A DNA stretch of 64,000 nt from Lotus japonicus (taxonomy: Eukaryota; Streptophyta; Magnoliopsida; Fabales; Fabaceae), in NCBI RefSeq assembly GCF_012489685.1, contig NC_080042.1, forward strand, positions 60,369,069 to 60,433,068, given 5' to 3'. The notes under the pieces were generated by a model. It ran no database searches and was not told where the DNA came from. It saw nothing but the letters and a program-made list of their open reading frames with translations. This document shows, piece by piece, positions 10,485-22,538 of this stretch; position 1 is the first letter of the stretch; every line of letters begins with the position of its first letter. The translations under genes and the position numbers were made by a program.

Positions 10485-13180
10485 CTAAGGTTTAGTTGTC
10501 ATCTTCAGAATTTCTGCGCACATCTCTTGAAGACTCTGGAGAAGAGCTTCTTGAGAATCAAGTCTTCTTTCAATGAGGTCAAGTCTGGAGTCTAACTGAA
10601 CTGGAGCAGACGGAGCAGCTTGATCAGAGTGAGGAGCTTGTGCAGAGGATGAGGCGATGTTTGTAACCTGAACAGGAGCGAGCACTTGAGCTTTAAGAGC
10701 TGCGGTCTCAGCTTCTAATTTTGCAGTTTATTCCAAAGCATCAAGCCTGGCAGACTCACGTAGAGTTGCTTCAAGCCTTGCAGCAACTTCTGCTTCCTCT
10801 TTCTTCTTTCTTGTTTCTTCTATTTTAGTGTGGAGTTTTTCCCTTAAGCGTCTTTCATGTAGAGCTTGTCTTCTCCTGGTTCTGGCTTCAAATCTCTGTC
10901 TAGCAGCATTAATTATGACCTCTCTTTCCTCATTGTAGAGTAACATCATCTCATCAATCTGGTTATGCATCCAATTGCACCGACGACTCCAGTCTTCAGC
11001 AACCAAGTTGGGTTTTTCACTGTGGTCAGTCTGACCATACAAGTTGTGAATGTGTGTTGATGTTTGATCATAAAATAAGTTCAGGAAACTAAGTAGAGTG
11101 TCTGGTTTAGGGTAAGTGTATGGGATGATGGACAAATTGGTTTCAGGTGAGGGAGGATGATTACTGCTAGTGGCTTCAGAGGTACCTTGAGGAGAGCCAA
11201 TATTCAGAGTCTTAGGGACAGTGGTATTGGTCTTAGGGTTTTGGTTTGAAGTGCCAGTGTCAACATTAGGAAACTCAAAATCAGCATATTTGACTGAAGA
11301 GAGATTTGAAAGGGACACTTTGGAGAAATCTTTTTCCTTCTGAGGAGGAGGAGAAGAAGGAGGAGAGGGAGGAGGAGGTGGCGCTGAGTTCAGAGGGACC
11401 GCATTGATTGGAAAATCAGGAGCAACCAGAGGTTCTGGTCTAGGTCCAGGATAGTGGTTTGGACATGCTCAGGAATCTCTGAGATCCTTTAACTTGAAAT
11501 TTGAACGAATTGGCGATTAGATTCAGATTTGTTGGATGGTGAGGAAAATGGAGTATTGGTAGGAAAAGAAACAGATGGAGCGGGAGAGAGATTTTCTCGA
11601 TCAGAGTGATCAGGTGATTTTGGTTCAGAGTCTGGCTTTTCAGAGGTTTGTGTTTCAAAAGCTTGTGTTTCAGAGGCTTGTGGATTATATGGAAGTATAA
11701 TAGGTGAGGTTGGTTCAGAGGGTTTAGGATTTTGAAGCATTTGTCAGAGGGGTTCTTCCTCAATGGAAGGTTGAAAGAATAAAGGCCTAGGTGGTGAGAT
11801 GTGAGTGGTTGTTTGGACAACAGGTGTGGACTCAGGAATAGGAGAAGGTAAAGCTAAGGTTGGAGTGGGGTTAGACACAGCATCAACAACATCGGATTCA
11901 TCTTCATCAGTAAGAACAACGAACTTACTTGAATTCCTGATTGAAGATCTGGTAACTTTGGTTGTAATTGCTGCTCTAGTAGGTTCCAGCCGAATAACCT
12001 TTGTAGCAATTCTGACCTTCTTTTTCTTCTTCTGAGGTGGTTGCTCATCATCATCACCATCAGAGTCATCCTTTGTTTCAGCAGTATCCTATTGCTTCCT
12101 CTTGGTCTTCTTCTTCTTGGGTGATTCAAAATCAGGAGCGTCTGGCAGAACTCTGAAGAACTCATCCACATCAATTTCGAAGCCTTGCCTCTTCAGATCA
12201 TCAAGATAGAACATGATTGCATCTGGATCATCAGCCTTTGACCAGAGGGGGTAGTCTGTGAGAGAGACTCTTCTTTTCCTGACTTCATCTGTTGTGGCAG
12301 CTGATTCAGCTTCAACTTTCATATCTACCAGACCCATCTTCTTCATTGATGTAGGAGTGAAAGCATCTCCAACAATAGTTGAGAGATCTTCAGAGCATCC
12401 TGCTTTGGTCAGAGCTTCTATCAACTTGCTCTCAATGAAGAAATCAAATAGTAGCCTTCCAAAAGAAATGTACTTGATTGTAGGCTTGTTGAGGCTGCTG
12501 TTGTTCTCGACTTTCTGATGCAATCCTTGAGATAGTTGAACAAGAAATAAGGAAGACAGATTTTCTTGTGAGTCTTAATGAAGTACAGCATCACCTTCTG
12601 ATTGAAATTGATATAGTCTGGAGAACTTCCCTTTGGTCTGGGATTGAAACATTTAAGTATAATCTTGTGCCAAATCCTCAGATTAGGATGAATATCTTTT
12701 GTCTTGCAATCACCTTTACCTGGTTTCCAGGTAGAGTACAACGCCTTGTTGATTTTGTCTTTGGTTCCCTTTGTCTTGGGTTCGCTTGTATGAAACTTGT
12801 AGCCATTGATGGTTTCTGCACCCAGAAGCAGAGCAATAGATCTCTCAGTGATGATGATCCTTTTGCCCAGCACGTAGAAAACCACCTTCCCAGCCTTGAG
12901 CTTGCACTGCAGGACGAAGATCAAACCCATTTGCAGCAATGTTGTTGAGGTCAAAACGCATCTCTGAAAGAACCTGAAGTTCTTCTGGAGGAGAATTGCA
13001 GGTAACTGCACAACCTCTCTGAGCAATTGGAATAACATTCCCAGTTTCTTGATTCGCAGCTTGAGTAGACTTAGTGGATCGTGAACGAGGAGCAGGACCA
13101 ACTTGACCCATTGGAAGACCCACTACCAAATTTGGAAACACTCTTCCATCAGCAGAATCAACCCTTTCTGATCTATCCAT
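10485..13180 (-). pseudogene. Sirevirus third gene (env-like; conserved domain plus coiled coil), broken
   Basis: It begins with ATG at 13178-13180, after a leader of about 430 bases downstream of RNase H. The N-terminal ~110 residues are low complexity. A conserved middle (frame 12421-12940; blocks AGKVVFYVLGKRI, LRIWHKIILKCFNPRPKG and INFNQKVMLYFIKTHKKI) resembles the 'putative plant transposon protein' domain of Sirevirus ORFs. Asp/Glu/Lys-rich linkers follow, then Pro/Ser-rich sequence (11440-11820). Last is a conserved block, NIGSPQGTSEATSSNHPP, leading into a long Arg/Glu-rich coiled coil (10728-11100) and a second short helix ending at 10485. At least four frame changes (near 12935, 12520, 12090 and 11320) and a stop near 10728 break it. 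The C-terminal half is homologous to 33873-34541. Confidence 0.75.
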
Positions 13181-13614
13181 GGTGATGAAGGTTTGGGTCG
13201 AAAGAGGAGTGAATGAAAGAGAGAAGAGAAAATGAAAAAGGGAGGTTTAGGTTTTTGCAAATAAGAGAGAGAGAGAAACAAAAATAGAGAGTGGTGGACA
13301 ACGTGTGTGCGTAGTGGTTTTGAAAGTAACCGTTGGTGGTTGTAAAACAAAAGTAAAATCAACGGCTAGAAATTAAATACATGATTATGAACAGTTAATA
13401 CACAAAACACACGGTGGAGAATAAACACATCTACACTCATTACAATAGATTGTCCGGAGGGGCACAAGGAATGAGGCATCAGAAAAGACTGACACACATT
13501 TGCTGTCTTGTCTCAGAGTGGGTACCAATGGGTACTCAGCATCTGACAAAGTTACCTTCTGAACTAGACATCTTCTGATAAAGAAGCATCATAGTCAGAG
13601 GTTCTGATCCATCC

Positions 13615-14091
13615 TCATACTTGACAAAAGTCTATATTCAAATTTTTCAGTATGAAATTAAATCTATCCTCTGCCAAGGGCTTTGTAAAGATATCTGCCC
13701 ATTGTTGGTCAGTATCAACAAACTTCAGAAGAAGTACGCCGTTCTGAACATAATCTCTAATAAAATGATACTTTACCTCAATGTGCTTTGCCCTTGAATG
13801 TAAGATTGGATTCTTACTGAGTGAGATAGCAGCAATATTGTCGCAGTAAATTGGAATATTGCTCTCAAGGATTTGATAATCCTCTAGCTGATGTTTCATC
13901 CAGAGCATCTGAGTGCTGCAAATAGCTGCTGAGATATATTCTGCCTCTGCAGTGGATAGTGCAATTGTAGACTGCCTCTTGCTTGCCCGTGAGACTAAAT
14001 TACTTCCCAGAAATTGACAATTTCCAGAAGTATTTTTCCTTTCAGTCCTATCTCCAGCATAATCAGCATTATAGTAACCTGAAAGCTTATA
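13615..14091 (-). pseudogene. Copia RNase H domain
   Basis: Blocks GYYNADYAGDRTERK, STAEAEYISAA, RAKHIEVKYHFIRDY and WADIFTKPLAEDRF are diagnostic of Copia RNase H. The first catalytic Asp (of ADYAGD), the Glu of AEAEY and the Asp of YCDN are present. A stop near 14089 separates it from the reverse transcriptase frame. The C terminus at 13615 ends the pol polyprotein. Confidence 0.85.
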
Positions 14092-15243
14092 CTATGATGT
14101 TTTCTTATACATCAAGCCAAGGTTAGTGGTACCTTTCAGATATCTGAGAATTCTCTTAACAACAGTTAAGTGAGTTTCTCTCGGATCTGATTGGAATCGA
14201 GCACATAAGTGTACACTAAACAGAATATCTGGTCTAGATGCAATTAAGTATAGAAGTGAACCTATCATACCACGATAGAGCTTCTGGCACACTTTGCTAC
14301 TAGCATCTTCTTTCTCCAGAATGCATGTAGGATGCATTGGAGTCTTAGCAATTGTAGATTCTGTCATATTGAACTTCTTCAGAAGTTCCTTTGTGTACTT
14401 TCTCTGATGGATGTAAGTTGCTTCTGGTTTTTGATCAACTTGTATTCCCAGAAAATACTTAAGTTCTCCCATCATACTCATTCCAAATTCAGTCTGCATC
14501 ATCTCAGAAAATTCCTTGCAAAGAGATGGATTAGCAGATCCAAATATAATATCATCTACATAAATTTGCACAATTAAGATATCATCTTTGTAGGTTTTGC
14601 AAAAGAGAGTTGTATCTACTTTACCCCTTACAAACTCATTTTCCAGAAGGAATGAGCTTAGTCTCTCATACCATGCTCTGGGAGCTTGCTTCAGACCATA
14701 GAGAGATTTCTTCAACTTGAATACATGGTTAAGGTTCTTCTCATCTTCAAAACCAGGAGGTTGGTGCACATATACTTCTTCAGAAATATATCCATTCAGA
14801 AAAGCACTTTTAACATCCATCTGATGAAGAATTATGTTGTGATTCACTAAGAATGAGATCAGCAGTCAGATAGCTTCCAATCTTGCTACTGGAGCAAATG
14901 TTTCAGTATAATCTATCCGTTCTTGCTGACCGTAGCCTTGAGAAACTATCCTTGCTTTGTTTCTGACTACTTCTCATTTCTCATTGAGCTTGTTTCTGTA
15001 GACCCATTTGTTTCCAATGATGTGAACACCTTTGGGTTTCTGGACAAGATTCTAGACATCGTTCTTGGAGAATTGATTCAGCTCTTCTTGCATAGCCAGA
15101 ATCCAGTCCTTGTCTTGAAGAGCCTCATCAACAGACTTTGGTTCAATCAGAGACACCAATCCTTTCAGGCTTAGTAAAGTCTCTTCAGAGGGTCTGAATG
15201 CAGATCTGGTTCTGACTGGTTCGTCTTTGTGCCCCAGAATCAA
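14092..15243 (-). pseudogene. Copia reverse transcriptase domain (RVT_2)
   Basis: The N-terminal part (15052-15243) contains EPKSVDEALQDKDWILAMQEE, where Copia RT begins. The core 14092-14847 has QMDVKSAFLNG and YVDDIIFG, so both catalytic Asp motifs survive, plus LKKSLYGLKQAPRAWYE. Stops near 15049, 14974 and 14848 interrupt the segment between them. The role in the family is cDNA synthesis from element RNA in virus-like particles. Confidence 0.9.
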
Positions 15244-15267
15244 CTCTTTAGGATGTGAGGCAATGAT

Positions 15268-16278
15268 TCAGCTCTTCTTCTGAAGTTGTGGATCAGAGGG
15301 ACCAGCTTCCTCTGGATCATCTGCCTCTGGCTCAACTTGCTCTGGAGCTTTACCTTTATCAGAAACAATTATGCTCATATCTGCAAACTTATCAGCTAGC
15401 TTTGACTTGTTAGAGTCAAGCTTATCATCAAATCTAACGTGAATAGATTCCTCAATAGTTTTAGCATCAGTATTATAAATTCTAAAACCTTTAGAGCGAT
15501 CAGAGTAACCAAGTAATAGACATTTAGAAGATTTAGAATCAAATTTATGCAATCTATCCTTAGTATTCAGAACATAGCAAACACAACCAAAAGGATGGAA
15601 ATAAGAAATGTTGGGCTTTATATTCTTCCACAATTCATAAGGAGTCTTATTCAGAATTGGTCTGATAGAGATTATGTTCTGAAATTAACATGCTGTGTTT
15701 ACTGCCTCGGCCCAGAAGTGCTTTGCCATGTCAGTTTCTTGAAGCATAGGTCTAGCCATCTCTTGAAGATTTCTATTCTTCCTCTCAACAACACCATTTT
15801 GTTGAGGAGTTCTAGGACAAGAGAAATCATGTGATATCCCGTAGGAATCAAACAGACTCTCAAACTTGTCATTCTCAAACTCTCCACCATGATCACTTCT
15901 GACACGCACAATCCTGCAACCCTTCTCGTTTTGCACTTGGGCAATAAAGGTAGAAAACACAGAATGAGACTCATCCTTGCGGGATAAGAATTTTACCCAT
16001 GTCCAACGGCTATAGTCGTCAACAATGACCATCCCATATCTCTTGCCACCTATAGACTCAGTTTTCACTGGTCCAAACAGGTCGATATGCAGAAGTTCCA
16101 ACGACCTTGAGGTGGAAACAATATTCTTTGCCTTAAACGAGACTTTTGTAAATTTTCCTTTCTGACATGCTTCACAAAGAGCGTCTGAAGAGAACTTCAG
16201 AGTGGGTTAGTCACTGACAAGGTCAAGCTTACTCAGCTGAGAAATCTTTCTCATACTGGCATGCCCTAACCGTCTATG
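15268..16278 (-). pseudogene. Copia integrase
   Basis: It opens with RRLGHASMRK, the GAG-pre-integrase zinc-binding region. The catalytic core then shows HIDLFGP, RVRSDHGGEFEN and NGVVERKNRNL, so the D-D-E triad is present. The C-terminal segment (15268-15633: FHPFGCVCYVLN, KCLLLGYSDRSKGFRIYN) matches Copia integrase tails. Stops near 16276 (a Trp position), 16208 and 15684 disable this copy. Confidence 0.88.
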
Positions 16279-17032
16279 TCATACCCATTGCTCCTCATAA
16301 ACAGAAAGAAGGCACTTTACTTTCTGAGTTTCCAACTCAGATAATCTGATCTTATAAGTGTTGTTCCGCCTCTTGCTGTTAAATAGAACAGAGTCATCGA
16401 TCTGACTTACAGCCCTGCAAGACTTTTGATTAAAAATAACATCATAACCCTTGTCATCTAATTGACTTATTGACAATAAGTTATGATTTAAACCATCTAC
16501 CAACAGAACATTATCAATGCATGGACTATTATCAATACCAATAGTGCCAGAACCAACAATTTTACCCTTCTCGTTGCCACCAAAGCCAACTTCGCCTCCA
16601 GGCTTATGTTTTAGCTCTTGGAACATACGCCTTTCTCCCGTCATGTGTCGCGAGCATCCACTATCCAGATACCATGATTGGTGTTTCAGTGGAGCGATCA
16701 AGGATATCTTCAACATAGATAATCTTATCCTTAGGTACCCACTTTCTGGGTCCTTTCTTGTTAGTTACCTCAGAGGTTCTGACAACCTTGGGTTTCTCAA
16801 CATGATAAAGTAAAGGAATTTGAGCATGATATTTAGACATAGAGAAGATTTCCTTTTTCAGAGGGGGGTCAACAACTTTATCAAGCAATGGTTCAGGCAA
16901 TATAGTACCAGAGGGTACAAAATGTTCATACAAGGATTTTGCCTTAGGCATAGGAGGCTCATTTCTACTGGGTCTAGAATATCCAATGCCATACATTCCA
17001 TTTCTGCTTACGCCATAGATCATTGAAGTCAT
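16279..17032 (-). pseudogene. Copia protease region
   Basis: The active-site block WYLDSGCSRHMTG is the aspartic protease signature of Copia elements. It is followed by VLLVDGLNHNLLSISQL, typical of the region between protease and integrase. The upstream frame 16661-17032 (KGPRKWVPK) is the linker from gag. The frames overlap and shift near 16700. The family role is cleavage of the Gag-Pol polyprotein. Confidence 0.87.
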
Positions 17033-17125
17033 TAAGCTTCTGTCTACGCTTTTAGCCAGGAATCTTTGAAAAGATTTTTCATATTTAGATTCATTCTTAC
17101 TATCAGAGGCATCACAAGCAACAAC

Positions 17126-18502
17126 TTATTCTAACTTAACAATCTGATTTTTGAGCACATAGTTAAAGTTTACTAAAGCATGATTACTTTCTTTTAATTT
17201 AGAAATACTTTTCTCATGTTCAGTAGAAGTCTTAGAAACAGCAGAGAAATCCTTTTTCAACTTTTTATGCTTAGTCAAGAGAGAGTTATATTTATCCATA
17301 ATTTCAGACAAAACATCTTTAACTTCAGAGGTTGAGAAAGAAGTGAATACCTCATTTTCATCATCAGCGTTTAGATCTTCCTCTGATGTAGGTTCAGAGT
17401 TAGTTGCATCTTTTGACTCTGCTTCTTTGTTCTTGACTATAGCCATGAGTCCTTCAACAACTTCTCCATCAGATTCAACTTCTTCTGACTCTGAGTCATC
17501 AAAAGTCACCATCAGACCTTTCTTAGCTTTGAGATGCTTCTTTGGCTTCTTGTCCTTTTTCAGCTTTGGACAATCACTTTTGTAGTTCCCTGACTCTTTG
17601 CATTCGAAGCAAGTGACTTCCTTTGATGAAGACTTCTTCTGACCAGATGAAGATTCATGCCTTCCTTTGGCCTTTGATGAACCTCTGTACTTGCTCTGCC
17701 TGTGCTTCTAGAGGCGGTTGAGCCTTCTGGAGATCAAGGTTAGCTCATCTTCATCAGAGTCTTCAGAGCTTTCATCAGACTCTTCTGCAGCTGCTTAGAG
17801 AGCTTTAGCCTTTTCAGATTTGGATTTCAAGGCTATGGACTTCTTCCTGTGCTTCTGATGTTCAGCACGATCTAACTAATGACACTTCAGCATGCTTATG
17901 AGTTCTTCCAGACCCAACTGTTCAATGTCTCTTGAAAACGTCAAAGAGGTTATCAAGGGCACCCAGTTTTCAGGAAGACCTCTAAGGATCTTCATAACAT
18001 GATCAGCCGTGGTGTAGCTTTTGTTGAGGGATCTTATTCCAGCAATAATCAACTGGAATCTGGAAAACATGTCCTCAATGGATTCGTCAGGTTCCATTTG
18101 GAAGGATTCATACTGCCTGATTAGAGACAACGCCTTTGTCTCTTTCACCTTTTTGATTCCTTCATGTATCATCTTCAAGGAATCAAAGATAGACTTAACA
18201 TACTCACGATCTGTTATCTTCTGGTATTCTTCATAAGAGATAGCGTTGAGAAGAATAGTTCTTGCTTTGTGATGTAACGAGTACAGCTTCTTCTGCTCAG
18301 CTGTCATGTTTTCTCTGGAGATCTTCTTGCCATCATTATCAACTGGACGCGTGTAGCCATCCACTATGATATCCCAGAGATTTGCATCGAAGCCCAGAAA
18401 GAAGCTTTCGATTCTATCTTTCCAGTACTCAAACCTTTGTCCATCAAAGACAGGAGGCTTTGCACTGTAAACATCCTTTTGCACATCAGTGGTGGTAGCC
18501 AT
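17126..18502 (-). pseudogene. Copia gag (UBN2-type) with zinc knuckle
   Basis: ATG at 18500-18502. The N-terminal domain (PPVFDGQRFEYWKDRIESFF) is the UBN2 Gag fold of Sireviruses. Three in-frame stops follow (near 17876, 17796 and 17709), then the zinc knuckle CFECKESGNYKSDC. The His expected in CX2CX4HX4C is replaced by Asn (codon at 17585-17587). An acidic region and a Lys-rich coiled coil (17126-17350) complete Gag. In the family, Gag forms the particle shell and binds RNA. Confidence 0.87.
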
Positions 18503-18561
18503 CTTAGTTTTTCACACCGGCCCGGATCACTGAACAATGTTAGGTGTGGTAATCAGAACTT

Positions 18562-18575
18562 GCACTATGATACCA
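18562..18575 (-). other. Primer binding site (initiator Met tRNA)
   Basis: The minus strand reads TGGTATCATAGTGC, two bases after the 5' LTR end. It matches the 3' end of initiator Met tRNA (TGGTATCAGAGC type) with one early mismatch. Confidence 0.8.
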
Positions 18576-18577
18576 AT

Positions 18578-19784
18578 AGAAGTTATGAAAAACGATAGAA
18601 AGGGGGGTTTGAATAGTATTTTCAGTTAAAACTTTTCCCACCTGAGATTTTAACAAATCTCTCAAACAAAGAATGTAAAGTGCTAAGATAAGAGTTTAGG
18701 TAAGCCCACGAGGATTTTATCCTGGTTCACTTGATAAATCCCTCAAGCTAATCCAGTCCACCCGTTAAGGTGATTTCTTCCTTTATGAATGAAGGCAATC
18801 CACTATTCAGAGTTTGTTACAACTGCACTAGCAACCTGCTCAGTGACTAACAATACAATGAACTAGTAAACACTAAGATTTACTCTCTTAGTCTTCTCAA
18901 GGATCTGACCAACCTTAGTCCCTTAAGGAAAAATAAACTAACTGTTTGAATGTTTGGGTTTACAAAGAAATGCTTCTCAGAAAGCTAAGGTAAACGCAAT
19001 AAGATTGGTTTGAAGAAAGATTGCTAAGAGAATATGAATATTGCTTGAGCTTGAACAAGGTTTTTTTCCTCAGCGGCATCTTTCATCTTCAGCCTCTTTA
19101 TATACTCCAAGGATTAGGGTTGTATCCGTTGCATGGATTACTACCGTTGGAGGGCAAATATGTAACTTCCAGATTATGTTGTGGCTGAATATCTTAGGTA
19201 AGATCGTCAGGATAGTACAATTGCTTTTGTACTTGGATAGCCACGTGACCTTGACTTCTGATCAGAGCGATGCTTCGTGTTGGAACTTGTGAAGCTTGGT
19301 GATCAGAGTCAGAGGGAAGCTTGGATCCTCTGACCTTCGTAACTTCTGCTTCTGGACCTCAGAGTAGAAGGTATTTGGTCTTCAGAGCCAGCTTACTCTT
19401 GGACTTCAGAGTCTTCACTTCTCAGCTTCTGGACCTTCAGAACTTCTGATCCTTCAGAGCCTCTGAACCTTCAGAGCTTCTGGACCTTCAGAACTTCTGG
19501 TCTTCAGAACTTCAAGTGATCTGAATCCGTATCAGAGCTTGTAAACTTCAGAACTTCTGAAGCATATACTAATGTTCAAAAGAACATAGTGAGTGAGAAA
19601 TCGTTGCATAGGTTACTCTTTGGGCATAGTGCTTCTGATAAGTGTGAGTATTGATCAGAGTCAGAGCCTATCACATAAACACTCAGAAAACAACGTTTGA
19701 GTACCATAATTGTTCATACACAATAGTTAACATGTAATCATCAAAACATAGAGTTGTACTACACGATCAAATCTTGATCTTACA
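18578..19784 (-). repeat. Sirevirus 5' LTR (right copy)
   Basis: 1207 bp, near-identical in layout to 7861-9077. Its internal-side terminal base is changed (TG to AG on the plus strand at 18578). The outer end is TTACA followed by TSD CATGT. The ORF 19041-19292 is the equivalent of the one in the left LTR and is not coding. Confidence 0.9.
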
Positions 19785-20073
19785 CATGTTATGTAAATAA
19801 ATGATAGAACCTGTATTTATATGCTCGGTATCATTGGAGATTGTCTTTGCAAGTGTTTGAGAAGTCCCTTGAGTGAAACTTCGGATCATGTGGTCGGCTT
19901 TATATGGGCCCATCTATTAAGCTCCTTGTGTCTCGGCCTTCTTGTCGTGGATCAGTAGTTGAGACGAGGTGTCCATTTTCAAGTCCTTCAATCCATACTT
20001 CTAGAAAGTGCTTAGGTGCATGCCTTTTGGTTGATTGAGATGCTTTCAAACCCAACGACTTTGTAGTCAGCCG
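19785..20073 (-). mobile_element. Older LTR remnant, right part
   Basis: Continues the sequence interrupted at 7860. On the minus strand it begins with TGTGCCCGGCTGACTACAAAG and contains a TATA-like ATATAAATACAGG near 19812-19824. This fits a diverged solo LTR of a Tat-type Gypsy element. Family assignment is tentative. Confidence 0.35.
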
Positions 20074-20528
20074 GGCACATAAATTAAATTATTAATTTGA
20101 GGCTTATTTCAATAAAGTTATCAAATTAACTAATAAATAAACATTTATTGTTATAAGTATTTAATTAAGGGTGTGTTTTGAAAATAACTTTATTAAGCGC
20201 CTATATGGAACTAAGACTTTATGCGAAAAACACTTATTCATAAGCCAATTCGAAGAAATTATCAAAATAAGCGGATCCAAAATATGTTGTATGTAAGCAT
20301 ATATAAGCTCTTATTCATAAGTTAATATGAACCGCTTATGAAAATAAGCTCAAAATACCTTATAAGTTATTCATATAAACTTTCCCAAATACTTACAAAG
20401 TGTTAATACTATAAGATAAACTCAATTAAATTCTTCCAAACGCGGTCTAAATTATTTATCCAAACGCACCATTAGTTGGTTGTGTTTACGGTATGGAAAA
20501 ATATTGAAGCATGGACCATTCCAATATT
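20074..20528. other. Intergenic, no gene seen
   Basis: AT-rich; repeated short words such as AAATAAGC / GCTTATTT between 20210 and 20380 suggest a decayed inverted-repeat MITE. I cannot define its ends. Confidence 0.3.
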
Positions 20529-20544
20529 ACCTAAATGTTTTGAT

Positions 20545-20767
20545 TTTGATGTGTTTTGTTTGTAATTTACTAAGAGTATGATGTACTCTTTTTCCTTCAC
20601 TAGGTTTTTATCTCTTTTGAGTTTTTCCTAGTATGGTTTTAATGAGGCTCATACTCTAGTAATATAGGTATTGGTTGGTTTGTATATTTAACATCTTGAG
20701 CATGTTGTTCTCATGAAGAATTCATTTCAATAAAATATCTATATCTTTTCTGCTGTCAAAAAAAAAA
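20545..20767 (+). mobile_element. 5'-truncated LINE, 3' end with poly(A) and 16-bp TSD
   Basis: The sequence contains GGTTTTTATC, TTCCTAGTATGGTTTTAATG and GAGGCTCATACT, typical of plant LINE 3' ends, and finishes in an A-run (20757-20767). ACCTAAATGTTTTGAT is present exactly on both sides (20529-20544 and 20768-20783). This is target-primed reverse transcription with early 5' truncation. Confidence 0.85.
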
Positions 20768-20831
20768 ACCTAAATGTTTTGATATAGCTAGTTTTTTAAA
20801 TGGTTGGTACACTACTAAAAAAATGTGATTT

Positions 20832-20942
20832 ACCGACGGATTTTAGCGAGGGACAAAAATCCGTCGCTAATAGCGACGGAATTACCGACGGATCCGCGGC
20901 TTAAAAGTAAACATCCTGCTTTTAAATTTAGCGACGGAGTAG
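20832..20942. repeat. CACTA left subterminal repeats
   Basis: About six copies of an ACCGACGGA / AGCGACGGA / CCGTCGCTA motif in both orientations. In characterised CACTA elements such motifs bind the transposase accessory protein. Confidence 0.75.
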
Positions 20943-22399
20943 AAGCCTCATCTGAAATCTCATCTGAAGGTGATGGTGGTTGTGCCGTCAGAGGCGGTAA
21001 CATCTATTCAGAGGAATCGTTGTAATCTTTGCTTGGGTTTCTGTTCCACAGACACTGTTACAAGATTTTGTTGATTTGTACTCCTCTTTGGGCTGGAATT
21101 CTCTTGTTTCTTTCTCTTTCTTCAAAACCTTGTTTCTTTGTTGAGCTTTCAAGGTCTTCATTTGATGTAGTTATTTGTTACTTGCTTTGATTGCCAAACT
21201 GATGGAATTAGTGGGTGGAAGGAAAGGAAATGAAAGGTGGAAGGGGGCGGGGGTAAGAGTAAGAAAATGCAATCATGCTCTGGTTGAAGCAAAGGTGTTA
21301 AGGTGTACATTTTTTCTAAGGAATATAGATATGGAAGCCCAAAAAACTTATCCTTTTGCTGGCTTTATATGCTTTTTTCAATTGGACTTCTTTATAAAAT
21401 GTTTTTCGATTTTGTCATTTTGAAGGACATGGGGCGCTTCAATTCATCAGTGTCTTACCCATCATGTGGCAGGGGTGCCTCAGTTTTTGGAAATTTTGTC
21501 TCCTCTTTATGTAAAGAGGTTCCCAATCATGTTAAGTAAAGTCTAGCTTTTTTCCTTTTTCATGGGTACAGTGATAGATTGAAATACCCTACTATTTTAC
21601 TCTGTATTTAGCAGATAAATTTACATTTTGTGTGTATGGGGATGTAAACTAACAAAGAAAAGAAACTGATGCAACAAGATAAAATTGGTGGGTTTGGTAT
21701 TAAATGAGTAAGAAATATTGTAAATAGCAGAGATTTTTTGCTCAGATTGAACTGGAAAAGTTAGGCTGTTGCATAGTATTTTCATTCAAAGTATAATAAT
21801 GTATGTTTTGGTTACTAGGACATGTTTATAGTTCCTTGAATTATCATTAAGAATTATTACATTTTGGATGAAATTTTGGGATTTATTTTTCGTTTTCCTA
21901 TGAGCAGTAGACACTGATGCTCATACATTTGGTAAAAAGAAAATGGTTGATTCACATGGCCTTGAGCTTGTGAGAGGACAGCTTTTGTGAATTGCATGCC
22001 ATGTTTGCCTAACCATGTCGAATATAGCAGAAACAGAAGTTTGGCTTGGATGATGTTTTTAATGTGAGAGTAGCATAATGCTATTTATTGTCTAACGTTT
22101 AACCGTATATTGGCACCTTTTCAAGAATTAGGTTTTCACCATCCATTAGGTGCTTGTCTTCAATTTGTGAAGAAGAGAGATAATGCTCATGAAGTTAATA
22201 GATAGTTTGTGGAAACTATATGCTAGGTAGCCTGCTTTGTCATCTTGAAGTAGAGGGGGGGCCATCACAAGTATAGAAGAAATAAGTTAGGGTATCTAGC
22301 TGACAGAGACTTTGTAAAATTAAGACTTTTGCACAGTTAGCTTTGCTGCCTTGGTCTGTTTCGTGGGGAGAATATTTTTTTAAGACTTGCTTTCTTCTT

Positions 22400-22538
22400 T
22401 GCTGGGCCTGTCTTTATGCAGAGTGTTGGAGACTATCTGTTAGAATCCTACTCTATTGTGCTTCATTAGTATTTTTGTACAAGGGTTGGGGCACCCCTAA
22501 TGCCCCTTTATTTATACTTTCATTTTGTTGATAAAAAA
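22400..22538 (+). mobile_element. LINE 3' tail inside the CACTA element
   Basis: TTTTTGTACAAGGGTTGGGG, then CACCCCTAATGCCCC and TTTTGTTGATAAAAAAA, resembles plant LINE 3' ends with a short poly(A). The 5' limit is uncertain and I could not find a clear TSD. Confidence 0.45.

Larger units (their letters stand above)
7861..19784 (-). mobile_element. Sirevirus-type Copia LTR retrotransposon, nearly full length
   Basis: An 11.9-kb element on the minus strand. LTRs of 1217 and 1207 bp (7861-9077, 18578-19784) are flanked by the 5-bp duplication CATGT (7856-7860, 19785-19789). In sense order: 5' LTR, PBS for initiator Met tRNA, gag, protease, integrase, reverse transcriptase, RNase H (Copia order, integrase before RT), an env-like third gene with coiled coil, an antisense small gene, polypurine tracts, 3' LTR. 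Many in-frame stops look like C-to-T or G-to-A changes, consistent with decay of methylated cytosines. The small antisense gene is open. Confidence 0.93.
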
